A stretch of 64,000 nt of DNA from NCBI RefSeq assembly GCF_034702125.1, contig NC_085872.1:34674088-34738087 (forward strand). Direction: 5' to 3'. Within the stretch, counting starts at the first letter, position 1. Each line of letters starts with the position of its first letter. A program made the position numbers and the translations under genes. The notes beneath the pieces are model-generated. The model searched no databases. It had not been told where the DNA came from and was given only the letters and a program-made list of their open reading frames with translations. Shown one piece after another: positions 1-17,800 of this stretch. Source of the stretch: Engraulis encrasicolus (Eukaryota > Chordata > Actinopteri > Clupeiformes > Engraulidae).

Positions 1-2380
1 GTAAAAAACAAAACAAAACAAAAACACGTTGTGTTACTTCTGTCGTATACCGTTTTCGGACGCCCATCGTGTCCGTTTCACCTGTGCTATTATATCCATT
101 ACCTTCACTCATAGGCCACCTATTGTACCTATTACACCATGCCACCCTTCAGATCGGTGACATGGTCCCATGGCCGACGTCCAAATGTTACACAGTCTTG
201 CCAGTTGTGACGACATCTCTCTGACGACAGTAAGACCCACAGTTCAACCGTAATCCCAGCCCTGATTCAGGACGAAAAGACTATAGCCACTGCCGCACTG
301 CCATGAAGACCCATTTGCAATTCAGGACAAAAAGTGACAAGCTACATGTATGTAGAGTAGTGGCTCTCACAGGGGTTCTAGAGCACCCCCCAGAAGTTTA
401 AAGGTACACTGTGCAGGAAATGATCAAAAAATGTACTGCAACTACAGTATGCTGCTCATTGAAATTGGGCTGCCTAATGCCAAATTTGATCTTTACATGA
501 AAGTTTACTAAGTAATAAACAAATATTTTCTAGTAAGATCCAAGTACAGTCATTTTTGCAGCTAAAATGGCTATTTTTGGAAATTCAAAATGGCGGACCA
601 TGGAGAAGATCCCCCTTTTCATGTATGAAAAGTGCAATTTTTCCAGTCATAATGAATACTTAGAATTTGATGGTGGTGGTTAGTATTCATGAAAAAGGTA
701 ACATTAGTGAATGGGCAGCATGAATTCTGGAAATAAACAACTAAAAATCTCACACAGTGTCCCTTTAAGGGAGCCAGCCCTTGGGGGACGCTGAGAGCAA
801 GACAGCTGAGAGCCGGGCACTCAGTCACAAGCTCCCATATCATTCTAGAAACCTGTATAACAATCAAACAGCATCAGATCAGTAAATGCATACAGCACAC
901 ATGTGGTAGGCGGGGGTTGGGGGTGGGCTGGTGGTGTTGGCATTTCTTCAAAACAGGTTGAGAACCACTGATGTAGAGCAACACAAGGTAAACACATGTA
1001 GTACAAACAAAAGCATAGGCCACCAAATGTAGTCGTGCAGTTAGTGTCATTGGTGACTGGTTGGCTCGTTTTGTTTGGAAAGGAAGCGCTCTGTGAAAGG
1101 AGCCTTCACAAGCCCACAATGTCCAGCCATTAATTAACTATTCTGCACCCCTAATCAATATCTCATTGTCCATGAACAGGAATGCTAGGTATCAGCAGCA
1201 CAGCCTGTGGTGCAGTGGTAAAATAAGAGGTGAATGTCTTGTATGGATCCAAGTGCACGGATTGGAATGATGGCACAAGATATGTTTGGTGTCTGAACTG
1301 TATTGTGAAATAAATGCACTTTATTAAATGGTGAACAAACTCTGATCAGAGTGGCAAGGCCTCTATTACGGAGAATTGAGGGCTGGGGTAAAGTAAACAA
1401 ACACTGTTTACCTGCAATATGGCCTTCCACTCCAACCCTGAGCACTGTGAAGACACGGCTTCTCATTTTTTAAATAGTGACGTTGGTCGCATGGTCATCC
1501 AAACATTACCAGGACATCTGAATTTTGCTAAAGGAATTTAGGAGTACCCTATGTTTCCTAAAACAGTGAAAACATGTAGGCCTACAGAGTAATTTCACTG
1601 TTTACAAGTGTTAGGGTTGTGTTAATGACTCTATTAAATTATAGGTGTGTGAGCTGGGTCCAAGTGGAACAGAAATACAGACGTGGTCATTAGTGTCATA
1701 AGCTTAAGATGTTAAGATGTTAAAGCTATTTATTCCAGTGATGAGCAAGGACCATGCCTTGTTATAAAGGAAAGTGTGAACAGAGTTCTGAGACTGACCA
1801 GTGCCATCTGCTGGTGAAAGAGGAGATCCCTCAGCTGCTGTTACACTCACTGTCAAAGCACAAAAACAAATTGTGATGATGACGGTTTCGCTTTTTTTTA
1901 ATGTTTGCTATTTGCATGCTATTAAAATGACCAATACCAACATTCTTTTTTCTTTTAAGACAACACTCTCTGATCTTACTGTCAACCCGTCAGTCTCCCT
2001 GTCTGTCTATTTCTGAAATCTTTCTGATGCCTTCATAATGTCTCCCCCTCTTCTTACAAGTCAGATGTTTTCTTAGTGAAGACATTTGCCAGATGTTTTA
2101 AAATGAAATAAAGCAATCCTATCCTAAACTGTGCGCTGCAGGCATACCGCCACTGACGCACACAACTAGTCGGTATCTACGTAATAATCCAAATTGTGGT
2201 TAGGACGTAGAGGTATCGCAAACAGCAAAAGCCGAGTTCACCTGAGTTTTTGCCTAGTGGCCGCCCATCTTCGTTGCCACCACCACTAGGAGCAATGGCT
2301 CCTCCCGCATGACAGACGCGACCTCCTTAATTACCGGCGAACATATGGTTGTTTGGACCTCCTGCTGAAAAAGTTTGCGT
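1..2380. other. Upstream spacer, no gene recognised
   Basis: No coding exon is supported here. Reading frames are short and resemble no family I know. The stretch holds one copy of the MITE at 398-768 and a short A-rich run with a poly(A)-like motif near 2105-2115. The last 250 bases become richer in CpG toward the reep6 first exon, which fits a promoter region. Confidence 0.6.
398..768 (-). mobile_element. MITE family A, full-length copy (371 bp)
   Basis: The ends are inverted copies of TTAAAGG(G/T)ACACTGTG. Matching copies in this window are at 20003-20368, 43467-43835, 62587-62791 (internally deleted), 35777-36107 and 9668-9831 (diverged). It has no coding capacity. The inner part contains the shared motif ATGGCGGACCATGGAGAAGAT. 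The superfamily is not certain; TTAA at both ends could be a target duplication. Confidence 0.8.
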
Positions 2381-2524
2381 TGGACAAGCAAGCAGCGAGG
2401 TTAGTGATTTGGCTGACTAGAAACTGATCTTAAAAAACTGAAGTGTCCAACATGCAGGTTTGCTTAATGTACATTACTTTTCATTGCAGGTAACGGGTTC
2501 ATTCCGCTCCTAAAATCCACCAAT
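2381..2524 (+). promoter_or_regulatory. Probable reep6 5'UTR and non-coding first intron
   Basis: A candidate non-coding exon ends at about 2399 before a GTTAGT donor. A pyrimidine-rich acceptor ending CATTGCAG at about 2488 precedes the segment that leads into the ATG at 2525. This is inferred only from splice-site appearance. Confidence 0.4.
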
Positions 2525-7504
<4,980 letters not shown>

Positions 7505-7728
7505 TCTCATTAAACGATTCACCGAATGAAGCATTTGTTTGCCACACCAGGTGCCTTTGGCGCTTTTGTTCACACTTCATGACTTGGGTTTGGATCACAT
7601 GTTCTGATAAATGGTACCTTGTCTTTTTTTTTCTTAAACTGAGCCAAATTCCCAGCCCTAGTTAGAGCAATGCTCAGTCACCTTATGTCAAGGGTGTTGG
7701 GAAAGCATTGAAACAGTTAGGGTATATA

Positions 7729-9319
7729 CAGTGCCCTCCATTATTATTGGCACCCCTGGTTGAGATGTGTTTTTTAGCTTCCAATTATTATTATTTTTCT
7801 CTAAACAATATGGGACCTTAATGGAAAAAAAGAGAAAAATCCAACCTTCAATACAAGTGCATTTATTCAGTGGGGAAAAAATCCCACATAAAGAAATAAT
7901 TATTTGACATCAAATAATGTGTGTCACAATTATTAGCACCCCTGTTGTTAATATTTTGTACAACCCCCTTTTGCCAACAAAACAGCACCTAATCTTCTCC
8001 TATAATGTTTCACAAGATGGGAAAAGACAGAAAGAGGGATCTTCAGCCATTCCTCTTTGCAGAATCTCTCTAAATCCACCAGAGACCTGGGTCCTCTCCT
8101 CTGTACTCTCCTCTTCAGCTCACCCCACAGGTTCTCAATGGGGTTGAGGTCTGGGGACTGAGATGGCCATGGGAGGAGCTTGATTTTGTGTCTGGTTAAC
8201 CATTTCTGTGTAGATTTGGCCATATGTTTAGGGTCATTGTCTTGCTGAAAGACCCAGTGACGACCCATCTTCAGCTTTTTGGCAGAGGGCAACAGATTTT
8301 GATTTAAAATGTCCTGGTATTTCAAAGCATTCATGATTCCATGCACCCTAACAAGCTTCCCAGGGCCTTTAGAAGCGAAACAGCCCCACAGCATCACTGA
8401 CCAACCCCCATACTTCACAGTGGGTATGAGGTGCTTTTCAGCATGCGCATCTTTCATGGCACGCCAGACCCACTTAGAGTGTTTGTTGCCAAAAAACTCA
8501 ATCTTGGTCTCATCTGACCAAAGCACACGGTCCCAGTTGAAGCCCCAATACCGCTGGGCGAACTCCAGACGTTTGCGTTTATGATTGTGGGTGAGGAAAG
8601 GTTTTCTCCGTGCATGCCTCCCAAACAGCTTGTTGGCGTGTAGACAGCGCCTGGTGGTTGATTTGGAGACTTTGTGACCCCAGGATGCTACCATTTGTTG
8701 TAATTCTGTAACAGTGAGCTTTGGAGATATTTTGATTTCTCTTACCATCCTCCTCACTCCTCGTCCAGGCTTGTTTACCACTGTTCCAGTTGTTTTGAAC
8801 TTCTTAATTATTCCTCTCACAGTAGATATGGGCAGCTGCAGTTGAGTGGCAATCTTCTTGTAGCCTCTGCCTGACCTGTGAAGGTCGACGCACATCTGCC
8901 TCACTTGTATGCTGTGTTCCTTTGTCTTTCCCATGTTTAAGAGTGGATAAGAGAAATGGCCTCGGTGTCACGTCATATTTATACCCCAGGGAAACAGGAA
9001 GTGATGAATTACTAATTAAATGTTCCTACATACTCTGGTAAACTTTGTAAACTACTGTAGAAATGACAGAAATGCTTCAATTACATTTATTTCCTGGGAA
9101 TTGTTAAGGGTGCCAATAATTGTGGAACAGGTGATTTAATGAAAAATAATTATTTTTTAGTCAGGGATTTTTTTTATTTTCCTACAATTCATTTGAGTTG
9201 AAGGCTACATTTTCCTAAAATTTTCAGTGTGACAGTATTCTTCTGCAATAAACACTGAATTTATTTTAAGGCTTTTAACACATCTCAACCAGGGGTGCCA
9301 ATAATTATGGAGGGCACTG
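7729..9319 (-). mobile_element. Tc1/mariner transposon, nearly intact (1591 bp)
   Basis: The element begins CAGTGCCCTCCATTATTATT and ends with its inverse, flanked by TA on both sides. About 43 bases of the two termini match with one difference. It encodes a full-length transposase on the - strand (7948-8934). The TIR match and open frame suggest a young insertion. It lies between the REEP stop codon (7504) and the next cellular AATAAA (9425), so it is probably inside the reep6 3'UTR. Confidence 0.95.
7948..8934 (-). CDS. Tc1-family DD34E transposase
   Basis: The open frame of 328 aa starts MGKTKEHSIQ, close to the usual Tc1-like start, and is near the family length of about 340. Seen in order: an N-terminal paired-like helix-turn-helix region (residues about 1-115, with VRQMCVDLHRSGRGYKKIA and a GRG hook), then the catalytic core with the first Asp in VLWSDETKIEFFG, the second in WVFQQDNDPKH, and the Glu in SPDLNPIENLWGELK, about 34 residues later. 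A nuclear enzyme of this family cuts at the TIRs and inserts into TA. No stop codon or frameshift was seen; whether it is catalytically active cannot be told from sequence alone. Confidence 0.95.
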   Translation of the reverse strand: MGKTKEHSIQVRQMCVDLHRSGRGYKKIATQLQLPISTVRGIIKKFKTTGTVVNKPGRGVRRMVREIKISPKLTVTELQQMVASWGHKVSKSTTRRCLHANKLFGRHARRKPFLTHNHKRKRLEFAQRYWGFNWDRVLWSDETKIEFFGNKHSKWVWRAMKDAHAEKHLIPTVKYGGWSVMLWGCFASKGPGKLVRVHGIMNALKYQDILNQNLLPSAKKLKMGRHWVFQQDNDPKHMAKSTQKWLTRHKIKLLPWPSQSPDLNPIENLWGELKRRVQRRGPRSLVDLERFCKEEWLKIPLSVFSHLVKHYRRRLGAVLLAKGGCTKY

Positions 9320-9424
9320 TATATGTGCACTTTCATACATCAGTTTTTAATACTTGTCCTTTCACAGATTTATAGAATTTATGTATAGTGTGTATGTACA
9401 ACTTCATCTCCTTGCCTTAAAGTA

Positions 9425-9430
9425 AATAAA
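9425..9430 (+). terminator. Candidate reep6 poly(A) signal
   Basis: AATAAA is followed by a T/GT-rich stretch (about 9440-9475). It is the first such signal beyond the REEP stop that is not inside the Tc1 element; one AATAAA inside the Tc1 end, near 9248, could also serve. Confidence 0.5.
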
Positions 9431-9667
9431 ACTGGAAATATTTTTTGAACCTTGTTTTGGTATCTGCATTGTTATTGGTATTTAGTGTTTTACAACTCAC
9501 TCAATCTCATTAAAACTGGGTAAAGAGCATTAACAAAACTAAATGCTGCTTGCCGACCATCTTTTCAACATGGTGAAAAGTTGCTACCAAATGCCCTTAA
9601 GCTTAATGAAATATTGGGATTAACGGACTAATAAGGGCTTCTTCTATGAATGATTTGAGAAATACTC

Positions 9668-9831
9668 CAAAGGTGCAATGTGTAATGTAGGCCTACTTTG
9701 TGGCCATAGTAAGTATTAGTTTATGAGTTAGTAAAATATTCATCAAAAGATCAAATTTGGAAATGGGCAACAGTTTCGATAAGCAGCATGCAATACATAC
9801 TCTGGCCACCATCATGCACAGTGCACCTTAA
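9668..9831 (-). mobile_element. MITE family A, diverged deletion copy
   Basis: Begins AAAGGTGCAATGTGTAA and ends GCACAGTGCACCTTA. The inner part keeps the GATCAAATTTGG and GAGCAGCAT-like motifs of family A, but about half of the element is missing. Confidence 0.6.
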
Positions 9832-11868
9832 GATGTGATCTTTAGTTTTGTCAGGGGGTGTTCACTCACGGAACTAGCTACTAGCCACAACTGTACTAAC
9901 CCTAATCCATTTGTTTTTTTGTTTTTTTGTTGTTTGTTTTTGTGTTTTTGTTTTTTTTTTACAATTTTTTTGCCCTCAAATATGAATATTCAGTTCACAG
10001 CTAGAAATAAGACCTTATTAGAGTAGCGTTTCGATTATTTTGCGCCACTAGATTATTATATACTGGGTCACAAAGGTCAATTTTTATGAGGCCAAACCTG
10101 TAAACATTAGCGGGATGCTAGCGAGTATAGGTCGAAATATTCTTCCCTGCTGTAAAACTACACACCTGACAGATTTGTCAATACAGCCTATTGGTAAACA
10201 CCACCCATTGTGCTTACCAGTAATGTTTTGTTGATGAGATTTGTGACTGGAAATTGCAGTAGCAATGTATTTAGCATATGGGCTCCCCTTTCCATTCCAT
10301 GCATTTTCCCACATGAAAGACTTAACGCTCGCCAACTAGTGGACACTCCATAGGAACTGCAGTATGCATGCAAAGCTAACTGGCTACAATGGGAACCAAT
10401 CAGACTGAATCTTCTCCCTGTATTCTAAATTCTCTGGTTTTGTAGTGTTGAGAAGTAGTACCCATAAGCCAGGGGAAGTGGACCCAAAATCGTGTTGACA
10501 AAAGCAATTAGTTTTATCAAGAATTCTGAAAAAATGTTTTTTTGTACTGAAATGTACTGTCTTCTGTAGGCCTACTGTCTTCGATGTTCAAATCATTGAT
10601 GTATGTAAATACCTAATATCTTACTGAGAAGTCTTAGTGTTTTCTTTTTTTTATCTTGGTTCGGCAGTCTCAGTCAAAGACAAGAAGAGCCTGGGTAGGA
10701 TTGTAAACACCTGTTCAAAGATCACTGCATGGAACAAACAAGCCTCCCGTTTATACTGCAATTGGACCAGGAACTTAAGCCCAGCCCCTGTACCCGTTTA
10801 TACCATAGATCTGTATTAACGTCTTCTCTTAAGAATGGAGATGGTCCAGAGGAGAGCCATGACTCTATATAGGCCTACAGGATGGGAGAGAAGAACTGCA
10901 GGTGGTTGAGCACACTGTAAATGAAAGTGATAAGCCTTCAGAGGGGACTATAGGCTGGACAAGAAGCCCCATTGCCTCTTGGGGCATTGGGCCTGGGCCT
11001 GATATCCATGTGCAGTAATCCATCCTTCTCTTCAGCAGTCAAAATGATTAGAGTGATATGAAAACACAAGGAAGACGATATTGCAGCTGTGAGTGAGGGA
11101 TTTGAAAGAAGAGGTGGCCTACATTTGGAGGGAAAAGTGAAAAATGTGACAGGAAAGACAGAAGAATAAAATTGATTTTCAAAGATTCAACAATTAAGCC
11201 CTCTTATAGCCTTCACACTATGGGGAAGGAGAGGAGGGAGGGAGAGAGAGAGAGAGATGGACAAAGGTTCCTTGCTCTCAAGTAACACTACCAAACTTAC
11301 CTGGGGAACGTCACAGCACATTCCATTTTTCTGTGTGCGGAGCAAGTGACTGCTCTATGACTGCTGCAAAGAGAGAGAATAAGGAGAATAGTGTATGTTC
11401 ATGCTTTCAAAAGTATTTTGATATTAAATATACACCTACAGTATAGCTTACTAATAGGCTATATTTCATGTTGGCCTACCCATATCCTAACATATTTATG
11501 AACAATGCACAACCGTGATGCATAGGCCTACTGGGGGCCACAACAGGTTAATTAGGACATTATATGGAAACATGCACCTGCACCTACTACATTCGTCTTG
11601 ATTTTAAATGGTCAACAGAATTGGAAATTGAGTGCACAAATAGGCCTATGCGCTTCCTATCTGGTATCAACTAATCGGCGACGTGTAGGTCAACATACAG
11701 TAGAAACGAACGTCATAGGCTCTGATGAACTTTTGCCCTCTAGAACTATGGCCTGTGATAACGGGACCACCCTCTTTCCTCTGAGATGCAGCTCCCTGTA
11801 TCGTACCTTCTCGCTGCGCATTCGGGTGAGGTCTTGTCAGGGCAGTGCACCGACTCCTGGACATCACA
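9832..11868. other. Spacer between reep6 and the galactosyltransferase gene
   Basis: No cellular gene is seen. It contains a T-rich run (9908-9970), a weak LINE remnant (10640-10990), a GGGA/GA tract (11228-11258), and the galactosyltransferase 5' flank in the last few hundred bases. There are frequent copies of the motif TAGGCCTA. Confidence 0.5.
10640..10990 (+). mobile_element. Degenerate non-LTR retrotransposon 3' coding remnant
   Basis: A + strand segment reads SVKDKKSLGRIVNTCSKI, which resembles the C-terminal tail of fish LINE reverse-transcriptase polyproteins. Further on, a short frame with VQRRAM is also typical. Stops and shifts interrupt it. The clade was not determined. Confidence 0.45.
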
Positions 11869-14800
11869 ATGCCGCGTGGCGCAGGTGCGCTACTACTCTT
11901 CTCTGTTTTGGTGGTGAGATTGCCGTGCAATCATGCGAATCAGCCGATTTTTGACGTGGACCCCATTCGACCCGAATCACCTTTGATGAAACCCAAAGTA
12001 CTGATAGCCATCATTGCCCGAAATGCAGAGCACAGCTTACCATTTTATCTGGGATGCATAGACAGACTGGACTACCCCAAAGACCGCATCGCGATATGGT
12101 AGGCCATTGATCTTTAATCAAATACAGTAGCCTAGGCATATTTGGAAAGTTGATTCAACCCTTTCTGACTAATTCATGAAAATCCTGATATTTGTTTCCA
12201 GAACAAAGTTTAGGGAAATGTTTGGTCAACATTTGAAAAGTAGGCTTCTATTGAACTGGACATTAATTACACCAGGCCTATATTAGCAAAGAATACAGAA
12301 TCTCAAAGTTACTTAACCCAGCTTTAATTTTGTAACCCCTGACAACTTAGAAAAGACTTAAGGATTTTCTATGCAATAGTGTGTTGCTTTCAGGCTACTG
12401 CCACCTTCCCTGTCCCTTGCTATTATGTAGGCTGGTGCAGGTGTATTTCTATTGGAATAAAAGGTTACTTTATTTATTTTATTAATTTATTTTAGTAGAA
12501 CACTCATTATGTACACTCATTCCATGGGCACACAATGTGATTTCTTTTTTGTTTGCTTTATTTTAACATCTTAGAGATAGTACACACAGAAACATTAGGC
12601 CTATTGAATCTCATTGATTGTGATAGCTGTATAACTGAGGTCAAATTTTAAATGCCCTTTTGTGGTTCATTATGTGCCCTGAAAAGGCATGCGTAGATTA
12701 GGCTACTGTAAGATACTTCAGAGCCTCTGTGAGCTTGCCGGCTGAGGTAACGGCAAGAAAGCTAGAAAAGTAAACAGAAGTGCAGAGTGGGAGAGCGATG
12801 AGAGGAGTCACAGCACAGTGCAGGAATGCTGAGCGTTGGAGGGACCATGCAGAGGAGAGAGGGAAGAGTGAGGTGGCCTGATCTGAATAATAATCATCCT
12901 TAAGGGGTCTGACACACCAAGGCGGTAAAGCGGCGCGGAACGGCCACGGTTTTTACCGGCGTCAGTGAAAATACATTGAAACCTATCTGTCCTTACACAC
13001 CAACCGGCGGTAGTCGGGCGTCAGCGGCGCGGGAGCCGGCTCCGCGCCGCGCTGCATTTGGAAAATAGAACTCGAGCGTATTTTTCACGCCGGCGACCGG
13101 CGGTGTCTCATTCAAATGAATGGCAAAGTAGCATGCTAGCTTTGGCTGTGGCTAGGGTTTTGAATAGGACTGGCCGCGCACGCCGACGCTGTCAGTGTGC
13201 AAGGCAGAGAAAAGCACGCCGGCCAAAACTAAGCAGAAAGACCGCGTCCGTCCTGCGACCGTTCCGTTCCGCCTTGGTATGTTTTGGCCCTTAGAAAGTG
13301 AAAGCCCAATTGGGAAACTCCAACTTCCATTGTCATTGTGACACAGCACTCCACAGTATACAAGTGAATACTGCACACCGCAAAATTGCATTTATGCCTC
13401 ATCCGTGCAAGGGGGCAACCCCCAGTGGGGCCTGAAAGGGAGCAGTGTGGCGGGACGGTACCATGCTCAGGGTACCTCAGTCTTGGAGGAGGATGGGGTA
13501 GAGGACTGGTTAATTACTCCCCCCACCAACCTGGTGGGACAGGAGTCGAACCGGCAACCTTTGGGCTACAAGTCTGACGCCCTAACTGCTTACCCATGAC
13601 TGCCCTAATAGCAGCATGACATTACATTGCACTACACTTTGTTGACACTTTTATTCAAAGCGATTTACAGTTGTTGACAGGGCATTGGGTACAGTCACTG
13701 GAGCAATGTGGGGTTAAGTGCTTTGCCAAGGGCACTTTATCCATGGATGGAGGTGTAGGGAGAGGTAAGGGTTGGATTCAAACTTGCAACCTTCTGATCT
13801 TAAGTCCACCCCCTACCTATTAGGCCACAGATGCCCCCATGAGATATGTAAAGAAAGATGTGTTGCTGAGTGACCATAAACATAAAAAATCATTGATATA
13901 CTGACCTGAGAACGACTTACCTATGCCTCGAACATGCTCTGAATTAAATGTATAGTTTGCCCCCACTAACGGTATCCAATGCTGTAAACAGTGTAAAGTG
14001 ATGGGTCAGAATGCCACGATCAGTTGGAGGCTTGGAGCGACCATCCATGAAACTACCCTGGTGATTTGAGCCGCACCTTAGAGCGCTCATGATGCAGCCA
14101 AGAAAACATGCACATGAAAAAAAAAATCATCGGCTCCTTCTGTAAGAGCGCTGCCTACTGTTGAACATGCAAGCTTCTGTATTACAACCAGAGTTGTATT
14201 AAGTCAAAGCAGAAGTACTGTTATGGATGTAATTACAACACTAGTGGTATGGTATTACATAGTTGCAGTGCAGCTATGTAGCATCATAATATTGTAATTA
14301 TACTTACATTTCTACTTTATACGTCTTCATTACACCTGTTGCAGGGCGGCAACGGATCACAATGTGGACAACACCACGGCTATGCTGGAGGAGTGGCTGG
14401 GTGGGGTGGAGGGCCTGTACCACTCTGTGGAGTTCAGGACGGGGGAAGACCCACGGTAAGGCTGGGGTGTGTGTCCGAACTGTGAGCAGTGATTCAAAGG
14501 TATAACAAGTGGGCCCTGAAATCATTTCCTAAAAATCTCAACAATATCTGCTGCTGCTGTATGTTGCAGTTGACTATTCAGTTGAGTTGTATTGTTTATT
14601 GGACAGTGGTGGGGCCCCAAACATTTGTGAAAATTTCAAGTGGGCCCCAAGTTGGAAAACGTTGGAGACTCCTTCTGGAGACTTCACATGATGAGAACAC
14701 ACAGTCTGGCAGTGGTATGTGTAAAATCTATAGACCGAATCATTGACAACATCCATAGAGGATGCCTGTAAGGCTGCGGTGAGGTGCAAACTCTTTGGAC

Positions 14801-17800
14801 TTCACATCAGGACGCACAGCAAAGCAAGGTGTGTGCCTAATCTGCAGACATCACATTGCACCCAGAGAATACGTTGCAAGGCTGTGGTGTTTCCCAATTC
14901 TGTAGACTTTACATGCCGAAGGATACACAGGAGGGCTGTGGTGAATGTAAAATCTGGAGACTTCACATCCAGTGGAGATCCAGTAAGGCTGTGGTGTGAG
15001 TGAACTCTGTACACGACTTCACATGACGAAGACACCCCATAAGGCTGTGGCATGTGCTCCGTGAACTTCAGAAGCAGAGAATGCAAAATAGTCAATCAAC
15101 ATTTGGTAAATAGGCTGCAATTCAACTGAGTATGTGATAATGAAATGACGTGGGGGTGCATAGCAGGGGTGGAACTTGAGTTTTTTCACCACCAGTCACG
15201 GTGGCAGGTAGATGTCAAAATCAACCAGTTACTCACTGTTTTTACCAGTAAAAGTGACTGGTGGGTTAAAAAATGTACCAGTCACCACTGACATTTACCC
15301 GTCATTGGCAGGTGGACGGGTGCTTATTTCCATCCCTGGTGCACAGTGCACTTAATCAATGAGTTTTCATACTGTACAGTCTATTGACCGTTCAGATTCA
15401 GAGGGATAGATAAGGATGCATGAGATCCTGAATTCAGAAATGGAAATTCAGTCAATCCACTGTGATTATCATTCTCATGTATAAAAAACTTTGCATTAAA
15501 TATGTTCAATTATGAAAGCTGGGTCTCCACTTCAGTGGTGATGTTTCATAACTATATTCAGGCCTCCTGAATGACACATACAGTGTACATACACATACAG
15601 TATCTACATCACCCTACATTACTGATCCAAAGTCCTCTCCTTGTCCCATGTCCAGGCAATATCCAGCATAAACCAACAGTTAAAAGGTGTAATTGAGTAT
15701 GACTTGTCCTTTTCAGTCCCTTCCTGGGTGAGCAGGGGCCAAAGCACTGGACGGACTCCAGGTACACCCATGTGCTGCAGCTGAGGCAGGCAGCCCTGCG
15801 GACGGCCCGGGACATGTGGGCAGACTACATACTGGTGAGAGGCAGCCATTAGTAGTAGTAGCAGCAGCAGTAGTAGTAGTACTTAATTGATCACTGTACA
15901 AATACTGAGAGATGTCATTTGGAAACAACCCCGCAGTTGCCCACAAAATAAAGGTAAGTTAAACATAGCTAATGTGCCTTAATATGTATAATATATAAAG
16001 ATGTAAAATTAAAAGAGGTAAAAATATAAATATAAACATTGCATTATCTTACCCTACATTACATAACACTAAAGTTCATTGCTTACGCTTAGCTGATGCT
16101 TTTGTCCAAAGGGACTGTGGAGCAATATCCGGTTAGAAGGGAGACTTCAGCAAGCAGTGTGCAAGGCCAGAGGCCGGTGGACAGACCCAGGCAGTTGCAC
16201 AGGCGCTTGCAATAGGTTTTTTTTTAACAAAAGAATTCATTTAGAATTACACAGCCCCCAAAGACTAAGAATAAGCATGGATGAATGGGGAAAAAATGCA
16301 AATAATGTAAACAGACGCAACCCCAAGTGTTACTATTTCATAAAAAAAAAGAAAAGGTGTTCCGTGCTTCTGTTTTTACATCTGGTGCATCAACGGAAGG
16401 GAGGCAGGTAATCTTGAACGAAGAGAAGACACCGGAGCAGCTCAGATGGGATGCTTTTTCTTTTTAATTCAAGTGCACAACATGCAGAGCCTGTGTGTCA
16501 CAAGCACTCACCTCAGTGGGATTCACCAATGGGGCATGTACACAATCAGTAGTTTGAATGGCAAGGGAGAGGGTATACAGAGTACTGGGAGAAAGGGATG
16601 TAGCCCCTGTTGGAGAGACGCCCCAAAGACACAAAACCAGTAAAGTTAGAAGTAATGACACAGTAATTTACAATGCAAAAAAGTTGCACCCACCCAATTG
16701 TAGGGGGGCATTTCACATTTAACTACACTATTACACCCAGTTGCAGCTCAGCCTTGTAATGCAAAGGACATCAATAGAACAGGAAACACATGCCTTTGTA
16801 GTGTCTGATGAGGAGTGGGTGCTTCCGTTCCAACAAGTGACAAGGTCTTGAATTTGTTTGAATGCATGCTGAAAGGCGAAGATGGGCCCTCGTACATAGT
16901 TTGCAATGCCGTAGGGATCTTCTGACCCTATCCTTGAGGCTTAACCTGATTTTACCAATCAGGTTTTGCAAGAGCATAGGCCTAATTGTTGCACTGTTGT
17001 TGCATAATCTATAGAATTAACCTTTTGGCCTTTTGGCCGTGAGAAAAAAAAATAGTTTGAAACATACATATTGGAGTCCATGGAATGTAGCTGCAATGCA
17101 AGTTGCTTTCAGACTTCCTTTCATATGTGTGCATTCTTGCCATTGAAATATTTTGAGAACAATCTTTCTTAAACCAATATAAATTGCATTTTGCAATGCA
17201 ATGAAATGCAATGCCGAAGACAAAACATTCTCAAAATGTTCCAAAATGGATGTCATTTTGCAGTGAAGCTCTTCAAATATAATTGATTACAATACTTTTT
17301 TAGAATTCACATAGCAAATACTTCTAATCAGTCACAAACACAAGGGAATATAAAGTAGATCAGACTACGGTTACACAGAGGACAGCTGGCAAGGCCATTC
17401 AGTTCCCATTGATGTTATGGTGTAATTCCATATGGATTCTGCACATAAATAGGCCCTCAGTAAATGCCATAGGTCTTACCCTCTCTTACCCACTTTATGA
17501 ATAATATTTGAAATTAGAACATATTTGGGAACATTTTCACTGTGGGAACAAAGCTGTGTGAACATGGGCTGACCTCTTTTCTACACGGCAGAGAATCACA
17601 CCTTGTCTTGACAGTTTGCAGACAGTGACATCTTGCTGACGAACCCGCACGTGTTGACGCTCCTGATGGCAGAGAATAAGACGCTGGTGGCCCCCATGCT
17701 GGAGACACACACCCTCTACTCCAACTTCTGGTGCGGCATGACACCCCAGGTGCATATCACTACTAAATGAAATAAAGAAAGAAAGGGTGTTTTTGGTTGA

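Noticed and set aside
8309..8584. Forward frame opposite the Tc1 transposase
   Set aside because: Antisense shadow of the transposase gene.
13470..13610. tRNA-like boxes considered as true tRNA genes (also at 32760, 37840, 57370, 63340)
   Set aside because: The cloverleaf parts are incomplete and are attached to repeated bodies; these are SINE heads.
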